The translations under genes were made by a program, and so were the position numbers. A stretch of DNA of 64,000 nt, from NCBI RefSeq assembly GCF_004769235.1, contig NZ_RQFG01000018.1:124001-188000 (forward strand), read 5' to 3'. The notes beneath the pieces were generated by a model. That model was not told the origin of the DNA, did no database searches, and saw nothing but the letters and a program-made list of their open reading frames with translations. Below are positions 59,513 through 64,000 of the stretch, piece after piece; positions within the stretch are counted from its first letter, which is position 1, and each line of letters starts with the position of its first letter. Origin of the DNA: Leptospira kanakyensis (lineage in GTDB: Bacteria; Spirochaetota; Leptospiria; Leptospirales; Leptospiraceae).

Positions 59513-59556
59513 ATAGCTTAATAGTTTTTATAAATCTTTGCATTTATAGTATTTAT
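59513..59556 (+). promoter_or_regulatory. Candidate OxyR binding region upstream of ahpC
   Basis: Three ATAG elements begin at 59513, 59521 and 59546; ATAGTTTTTAT (59521-59531) and ATAGTATTTAT (59546-59556) are direct repeats agreeing at 10 of 11 positions. They end directly at the -35 of the ahpC promoter, the usual place for an OxyR activator. They do not match the full four-half-site consensus, so the call is moderate. Confidence 0.4.
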
Positions 59557-59585
59557 TTTACAAATGATCCGATTTGGGCTATATT
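59557..59585 (+). promoter_or_regulatory. Sigma-70-type promoter of ahpC
   Basis: TTTACA (59557-59562), a 17-base spacer and TATATT (59580-59585) form a good promoter. Transcription would start near 59592, with the strong AAAGGAGG ribosome site at about 59599-59606 ahead of ATG 59613. The spacer length is ideal. Confidence 0.7.
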
Positions 59586-59612
59586 CTTCTTAACAACAAA
59601 GGAGGATATTCA

Positions 59613-60176
59613 ATGTCCAATATCAACACTCAAATTCCAGACTTCACTACGGAAGCTTTCCATAACGGTGCTTTTAAAAAAATTAGCAAAAAAGACGTTC
59701 TTGGAAAATGGTCCGTATTTGTTTTTTATCCGGCAGATTTTACTTTTGTTTGCCCTACTGAACTTGGCGACGTGGCAGACTACTATGCAGAACTCCAAAA
59801 AATGGGAGTGGAAGTGTATTCCGTTTCTACTGATACACATTTTGTTCACAAAGCATGGCATGAAGCAAGTGACACAATCAAAAAAATCAAATTTCCAATG
59901 CTCGGTGATGCTTCAGGAAAGATCACTCGTGGATTTGGAATTATGATTGAAGAAGATGGTCAAGCACTTCGAGGAACCTTCGTTGTGAACCCAGAAGGTG
60001 TGATCAAAACTGCTGAAATCCATGATTTAGGAATTGGACGTTCTGCTGAGGAACTAGTTCGTAAAGTGCAAGCAGCTCAATATGTTGCGAACAACGACGG
60101 CGAAGTTTGTCCAGCAAAATGGAAACCAGGTAATTCCACTTTGAAGCCAGGTCTTGACTTGGTAGGAAAAATCTAA
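59613..60176 (+). CDS. ahpC: Alkyl hydroperoxide reductase subunit C (2-Cys peroxiredoxin)
   Basis: A 187-residue peroxiredoxin starting at ATG 59613, because the AAAGGAGGATATTCA ribosome site lies just before it and the usual length is 187; the frame opens earlier at 59574. The peroxidatic Cys is in FYPADFTFVCPTELGDV (about residue 47) and the resolving Cys in DGEVCPAKW (about residue 166). It reduces hydrogen peroxide and alkyl peroxides with AhpF. It is first in the operon ahpC-ahpF, separated by a 9-pair hairpin. Confidence 0.96.
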   Translation: MSNINTQIPDFTTEAFHNGAFKKISKKDVLGKWSVFVFYPADFTFVCPTELGDVADYYAELQKMGVEVYSVSTDTHFVHKAWHEASDTIKKIKFPMLGDASGKITRGFGIMIEEDGQALRGTFVVNPEGVIKTAEIHDLGIGRSAEELVRKVQAAQYVANNDGEVCPAKWKPGNSTLKPGLDLVGKI

Positions 60177-60182
60177 ACTAAA

Positions 60183-60206
60183 TTAGGCGGGGTAAAACCC
60201 GCCTAA
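60183..60206 (+). promoter_or_regulatory. Nine-base-pair hairpin between ahpC and ahpF
   Basis: TTAGGCGGG (60183-60191) and CCCGCCTAA (60198-60206) form a perfect stem around GTAAAA. It lies 6 bases after the ahpC stop and 14 before ATG 60221, with GGGAGG as the ahpF ribosome site just after the stem. No U-run follows, so it may be a partial attenuator or a processing and stability element that keeps ahpC mRNA above ahpF. Confidence 0.6.
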
Positions 60207-60220
60207 ATCGGGAGGTTATT

Positions 60221-61780
60221 ATGTTAGATGAATCAACAAAGGAACAAGTAAAACAATATTTCGAAAGAATTAAAAATCCGGTAAACATTCGTTTGTTTTC
60301 GGGAGATCATGAAAAAAGAGGGGAGTTGGTAGAATTTTTAAACGATATCGTATCACTCAGTTCTATGATCACTTTAGAAAATTCAAACGATAAAAATGAT
60401 GGCCTTCGATTTGCAATTGTTGCAGAAGGAAAACCAACAGGAATTGAATTTTCTGGAATTCCTATGGGTCATGAATTCACTTCTCTCATTTTGGCAATTT
60501 TGCAGTCCGGTGGAAATCCAATTAAATTGGAAGAAGGGATTTTATCTGCAGTTTCCAAACTAACAGAACCTTTACATTTTGAAACATTTATCTCTTTAGA
60601 TTGTCATAACTGTCCTGAAGTGGTGCAGACACTTAACAGTTTCTCATTGGTAAATCCTTCTATCTCTCACAATATGATTGATGGAGCTATGTATCCTGAA
60701 CTTGTGAAAGAAAAAAATATCCAAGGTGTTCCTGCAGTTTTTCTAAATGGAAAACGTTTTCTTTCTGGAAAGGCAGAAGCTTCGGTTATTTTTGATAAAC
60801 TTTTAGAATTGTATTCCATTCCCGAATCCAAAACCGAAAATTCTGAAATTACAAATCCAACAGAAATTTATGACGTAACTGTCATTGGTGGTGGGCCTTC
60901 CGGTGTAACGGCTGCCGTTTATTCGGCTAGAAAAGGATTAAACACCCTTGTCATTGCTGATAGGTTAGGTGGTCAAGTTAAAGACACTTTAGGAATTGAG
61001 AACATCATTTCGATACCTTATACAACTGGGCCAGAACTTACGAATGTATTGTCAGAACAGTTAGAGAAAAATCAAATTCGTAAAAAAGAAAATGTTCGTG
61101 TATTAAAAATTGAACCAGGGAAATTGAAAACCATTCATTTAAATACAGGGGAACGAATTCTTACAAAAACGATCATTCTTTCTACCGGTGCTAAATGGCG
61201 AGAACTTGGTGTCCCAGGAGAAAAAGAATTTGTGGGAAAAGGTGTTGCGTATTGCCCTCATTGTGATGGCCCATTTTTTAAAGACAAAGATGTGGCTGTG
61301 GTTGGCGGTGGTAACTCTGGTGTGGAAGCAGCTCTTGATCTCAGTGGGATAGTAAAATCAGTCACCTTGATTGAGTTTGGTGATAAACTCAATGCGGATA
61401 AGGTGTTACTGGATAAGGTTGCGGCATCTTCCAATATCAAAACCTTAGTTAAAGCCCAAACTATGGAAATCCAAACGAATACAGAAAAAGTAACAGGTCT
61501 TATTTACAAAGATAGGAGTTCTGAAAAATCAGAAACCATTCCGTTGGAAGGAGTTTTTGTTCAGATCGGACTTGTACCAAACAGTAGTTTTGTGAAGGAT
61601 TTGGTTGCAACCAATCGTTTTGGAGAAATTTTAGTAGATGAAAAATGTAAAACCAATGTGGATGGGATTTTTGCTTGTGGGGATGTGACAAACACACCTT
61701 ATAAACAAATCATCATTGCGATGGGTGAAGGTGCAAAGGCTGCGATTAGTGCTTTTGAATATCTTTTACACGCGGCTTGA
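60221..61780 (+). CDS. ahpF: Alkyl hydroperoxide reductase subunit F
   Basis: A 519-residue flavoprotein. The N-terminal thioredoxin-like double domain has the CHNC disulfide in [11 protein letters not shown] (about residues 125-135). The thioredoxin-reductase-like part has [19 protein letters not shown] (FAD loop), the redox CPHC in [11 protein letters not shown] (about residue 345), and [19 protein letters not shown] (NADH loop). It passes electrons to AhpC. The 3' end overlaps the convergent kinase gene by 15 bases. Family length and motifs leave no doubt. Confidence 0.96.
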   Translation: MLDESTKEQVKQYFERIKNPVNIRLFSGDHEKRGELVEFLNDIVSLSSMITLENSNDKNDGLRFAIVAEGKPTGIEFSGIPMGHEFTSLILAILQSGGNPIKLEEGILSAVSKLTEPLHFETFISLDCHNCPEVVQTLNSFSLVNPSISHNMIDGAMYPELVKEKNIQGVPAVFLNGKRFLSGKAEASVIFDKLLELYSIPESKTENSEITNPTEIYDVTVIGGGPSGVTAAVYSARKGLNTLVIADRLGGQVKDTLGIENIISIPYTTGPELTNVLSEQLEKNQIRKKENVRVLKIEPGKLKTIHLNTGERILTKTIILSTGAKWRELGVPGEKEFVGKGVAYCPHCDGPFFKDKDVAVVGGGNSGVEAALDLSGIVKSVTLIEFGDKLNADKVLLDKVAASSNIKTLVKAQTMEIQTNTEKVTGLIYKDRSSEKSETIPLEGVFVQIGLVPNSSFVKDLVATNRFGEILVDEKCKTNVDGIFACGDVTNTPYKQIIIAMGEGAKAAISAFEYLLHAA

Positions 61781-64000
61781 AGATAACCATTTTTCCACTG
61801 TATTATAAAGATCGACGGAGGAAATCGGTTTGGTTAGAAAGTCATCCATTCCCGATTCCATCGCCGTATCTTTCACAGAAAAAAAAGCTCCCGCTGTCAA
61901 TGCGACGATGGGAGTTCTGCGATCTAATTTTTTTTCTAAGGTTCTAATTTCAACAGATGCCGTATAACCGTCCATCACCGGCATTTGTAAGTCCATAAAA
62001 ATAAGGTCTGGTATTTTTTTCTGGAACTGGTTTAAGGCATCAGCTCCATCAACAGCATATCTCAATTGAATGTTGGGATATCTTTTTAATAACATTTTCG
62101 ATAGTAATCTTTTGTTTAAATCATTATCTTCCACTATTAAAATATCATTTTGGATCAGATTGTTTTCGACGATGATGGATTCGTCAGGTGTTGATTGTTT
62201 TTCTTCAAATAAATTGGAAGATACAGATCCTGAAGAATTTACATGTAAGGTTAATACAAAATAAAAGGTACTTCCTTTCCCGAGTTCACTTTCGAATCGT
62301 AAATGGGAATTCATTTTTTGAATGAGTTCACTTGTAATAGTGAGACCAAGCCCCGTTCCTCCATACTTTCTTGTGATGGATGTGTCGGCTTGCGAAAAGG
62401 AATCAAATAGTTTTGTTTGTGAACTGATATCAATTCCGATTCCGGTATCAGCAACAGAGAATTCAATATCAATAATATCATCAGACCCTTTGATTGGTTT
62501 TACAGAAACTACTACTTCTCCTTCATGAGTAAACTTAATTGCATTCCCAATTAAATTGGAAAGCACTTGTCTCACACGTAAAGGATCTAAAGAAACAAAT
62601 TTAGGGAGTGCCGGATCTAAATTTAGTTTTAAAAGAATGGCTTGAGAAGCTGCTGAAATTTGGAAAAGATCTACCGTTGACCGGACTAAATCGATGAGAT
62701 CTGTACTAATCAGTTCCAGATCCATTTTACCCGAATCAATTTTTGAAAAATCTAGGATTTGATTCACTAAAGATAACAAACTTTTTCCAGATAGGTAAAT
62801 ACTTCGTAAATATTCCTTTTGTTCGTCGGTAAGTGATGCGTGTAATAGAAGTTCTGTGAAACCAATGATTCCATTGAGTGGGGTTCTAATTTCATGACTC
62901 ATATTGGCCAAAAAGTTACCTTTTGCCAAGTTGGCTGCTTCAGCCATTTCTTTTGCTTTTCGCAAAGTATATTCTATCTTTTTGATTTCAGTAAGATCGG
63001 AATTGGAACCAACCATTCTAATTTTATTACCGGAGGCATCTCTTTGGATATAACATCGAGATAAAACATGAGCATAATTTCCTTTTCTTTTTTTCATTTG
63101 AAAACTAAACTCAAAAGTTTCTCTTTGTGAATGCATGATGTTATCTAAAAATTCGGATACCCACTCCTGATCATCAGGATGGATTAAACTTTTCCAATAA
63201 CTGATTTGGACATTTTCTGGTTTTTCATCGTTACCAAATTCTAACCACCATCTTCTCGAATAAATAACCGAATCGTTTGTTAGGTCCCAATCAAACCAAC
63301 CATCAGAACTAACTTCCAAAATTAAGGCATAGCGTTCGTTAGATTCTTTTAGTGCACTTTCTGCACGTTTTTGTTCTGTAATGTCTTTACTTGCGCCAAT
63401 GATAAATTTAAATTTCCCATCAACTTCGATAGGAGTGAGAGCTGTAGTCCAAACTTTTGTGCCCGCTGGCATCGGTATACTTTCTTCATAGGAAATTGTA
63501 GATTTTGCTTTTATGGCATTTCTAAAATTTTTGATAATAGGTGCACCTAACACCTCACCCAAAAGATCAATGGGAGTTTTGCCTTGGATCAAAGTTTGTG
63601 AGACACCAGTAGCTTTTTCGTAAGCAGAATTAATTCTGCGGATTACAAAATCTCCCGTATCGATGATTTCCACAAGAAACATGGAATCTTGGCTTCCATT
63701 AAAAAGTATATTGTTTTCGAGTAATAGTTGTTTTATGTCTAAAGATTCGTTTTTGATAAAATCTTGTAAAAAAAGTAATTCAGAAATGTCTGTGACCATT
63801 CCATCAAATCGTAAAACTTTTCCGGATTCATCTCGAATCAATCGACCTTGGCTTTGAACAAATTTGATTTGGTTGTCTTTTGTTAGGATTCGGTATCGGA
63901 TTCGAAACTTATCATTTTGGTTTAACGAATCTAGCGCCTGTTTGACTATCTGTGTATCTTCTGGGTGGATCATTTTCCACCAAGCACCTAATTCTTGTTT
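61766..64000 (-). CDS. PAS-containing hybrid histidine kinase (start outside window)
   Basis: The frame is open from the window edge in phase with the ATG at 63973, and the preceding residues KQELGAWWKM join MIHPEDTQIVK as a PAS_3 fold, so the gene starts beyond 64000. It has several PAS domains (RLIRDESGKVLRFDGMVTDI, TALTPIEVDGKFKFIIGASKDITEQ, WWLEFGNDEKPENVQISYWKSLIHPDDQEW). A HisKA domain follows with MSHEIRTPLNGIIGFTELL, then HATPase motifs (LIGNAIKFTHEG, ADTGIGIDISSQTK, KYGGTGLGLTITSEL) and a C-terminal receiver (IVEDNDLNKRLLSKML, IFMDLQMPVMDGYTA). The stimulus is unknown. It converges on ahpF. Confidence 0.93.
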   Translation of the reverse strand, partial: KQELGAWWKMIHPEDTQIVKQALDSLNQNDKFRIRYRILTKDNQIKFVQSQGRLIRDESGKVLRFDGMVTDISELLFLQDFIKNESLDIKQLLLENNILFNGSQDSMFLVEIIDTGDFVIRRINSAYEKATGVSQTLIQGKTPIDLLGEVLGAPIIKNFRNAIKAKSTISYEESIPMPAGTKVWTTALTPIEVDGKFKFIIGASKDITEQKRAESALKESNERYALILEVSSDGWFDWDLTNDSVIYSRRWWLEFGNDEKPENVQISYWKSLIHPDDQEWVSEFLDNIMHSQRETFEFSFQMKKRKGNYAHVLSRCYIQRDASGNKIRMVGSNSDLTEIKKIEYTLRKAKEMAEAANLAKGNFLANMSHEIRTPLNGIIGFTELLLHASLTDEQKEYLRSIYLSGKSLLSLVNQILDFSKIDSGKMDLELISTDLIDLVRSTVDLFQISAASQAILLKLNLDPALPKFVSLDPLRVRQVLSNLIGNAIKFTHEGEVVVSVKPIKGSDDIIDIEFSVADTGIGIDISSQTKLFDSFSQADTSITRKYGGTGLGLTITSELIQKMNSHLRFESELGKGSTFYFVLTLHVNSSGSVSSNLFEEKQSTPDESIIVENNLIQNDILIVEDNDLNKRLLSKMLLKRYPNIQLRYAVDGADALNQFQKKIPDLIFMDLQMPVMDGYTASVEIRTLEKKLDRRTPIVALTAGAFFSVKDTAMESGMDDFLTKPISSVDLYNTVEKWLSSSRV

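Noticed and set aside
1..64000. Transposases, integrases, phage genes and CRISPR arrays
   Set aside because: None seen on either strand; no direct-repeat array with regular spacers was found by eye.
1..64000. tRNA or rRNA genes
   Set aside because: No cloverleaf-like or rRNA-like stretch was recognised in the intergenic gaps, though a covariance search would be decisive.

Overview
The window is about 64 kb of low-GC spirochaete chromosome. It is most likely from a Leptospira of the saprophytic (L. biflexa-like) group. Reasons: many short lipoproteins with loose lipoboxes, spirochaete-style partner-switching and 7TM-DISM signalling proteins, an mreC-mreD-mrdA-rodA cluster, and an OxyR-AhpC-AhpF peroxide module. 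The genus call is inference from gene content; no rRNA or tRNA gene is visible. The genes at both ends (a pirin at the left, a PAS hybrid histidine kinase at the right) run off the window. I see no transposase, phage gene or CRISPR array.

Layout. 1-5.4 kb: pirin, mannose-6-phosphate isomerase, a J-domain protein, a STAS protein, ribF and small secreted proteins. 5.4-12 kb: a minus-strand cell-elongation operon, mreC-mreD-mrdA(PBP2)-rodA, followed by a protein with a CheW-like tail; mreB is not next to it. 12-14.2 kb: three AT-rich genes of unknown function. 14.2-22.2 kb: LOG-family protein, DUF4846 protein, alcohol dehydrogenase, an ankyrin/zinc-ribbon protein, and an ABA4-like membrane pair divergent from a TetR gene. 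22.2-28.3 kb: a signalling cluster with a membrane PP2C phosphatase, a class III adenylate cyclase, two HATPase (slr1658/SiaB-like) switch proteins, a STAS (slr1659-like) protein, a GNAT-like enzyme fused to a cyclic-nucleotide-binding domain, and a methyltransferase.

28.4-30.4 kb: two lipoproteins, with a cobalamin riboswitch upstream of the first. 30.4-38.1 kb: a PlsC-like acyltransferase, a TetR, an alginate-export-type porin, an SbtA-type bicarbonate permease, a 7TM-DISM/AraC sensor-regulator and a SulP transporter, which together look like an inorganic-anion or inorganic-carbon uptake locus. 38.2-44 kb: a TPM-domain protein and a tolC-hlyD-macB-tetR efflux operon. 44-48 kb: a copper-related operon with a cupredoxin/NosD-like beta-helix/membrane fusion, a small membrane protein, a two-domain multicopper oxidase and SCO1.

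48-58.5 kb: a tightly packed minus-strand TonB operon (three lipoproteins, TonB-dependent receptor, another lipoprotein, exbB, exbD, tonB, LytS-type 7TM-DISM kinase). A LytTR response regulator and a 7TM-DISM/PP2C phosphatase lie just upstream, and the promoter carries LytTR-like boxes. 58.6-61.8 kb: oxyR, ahpC, ahpF, with a clear ahpC promoter and an intercistronic hairpin. The strongest candidates for undescribed biology are the cyclic-nucleotide/partner-switching cluster, the B12-riboswitch-controlled lipoproteins, the self-contained LytTR-regulated TonB system and the cupredoxin-NosD fusion operon.
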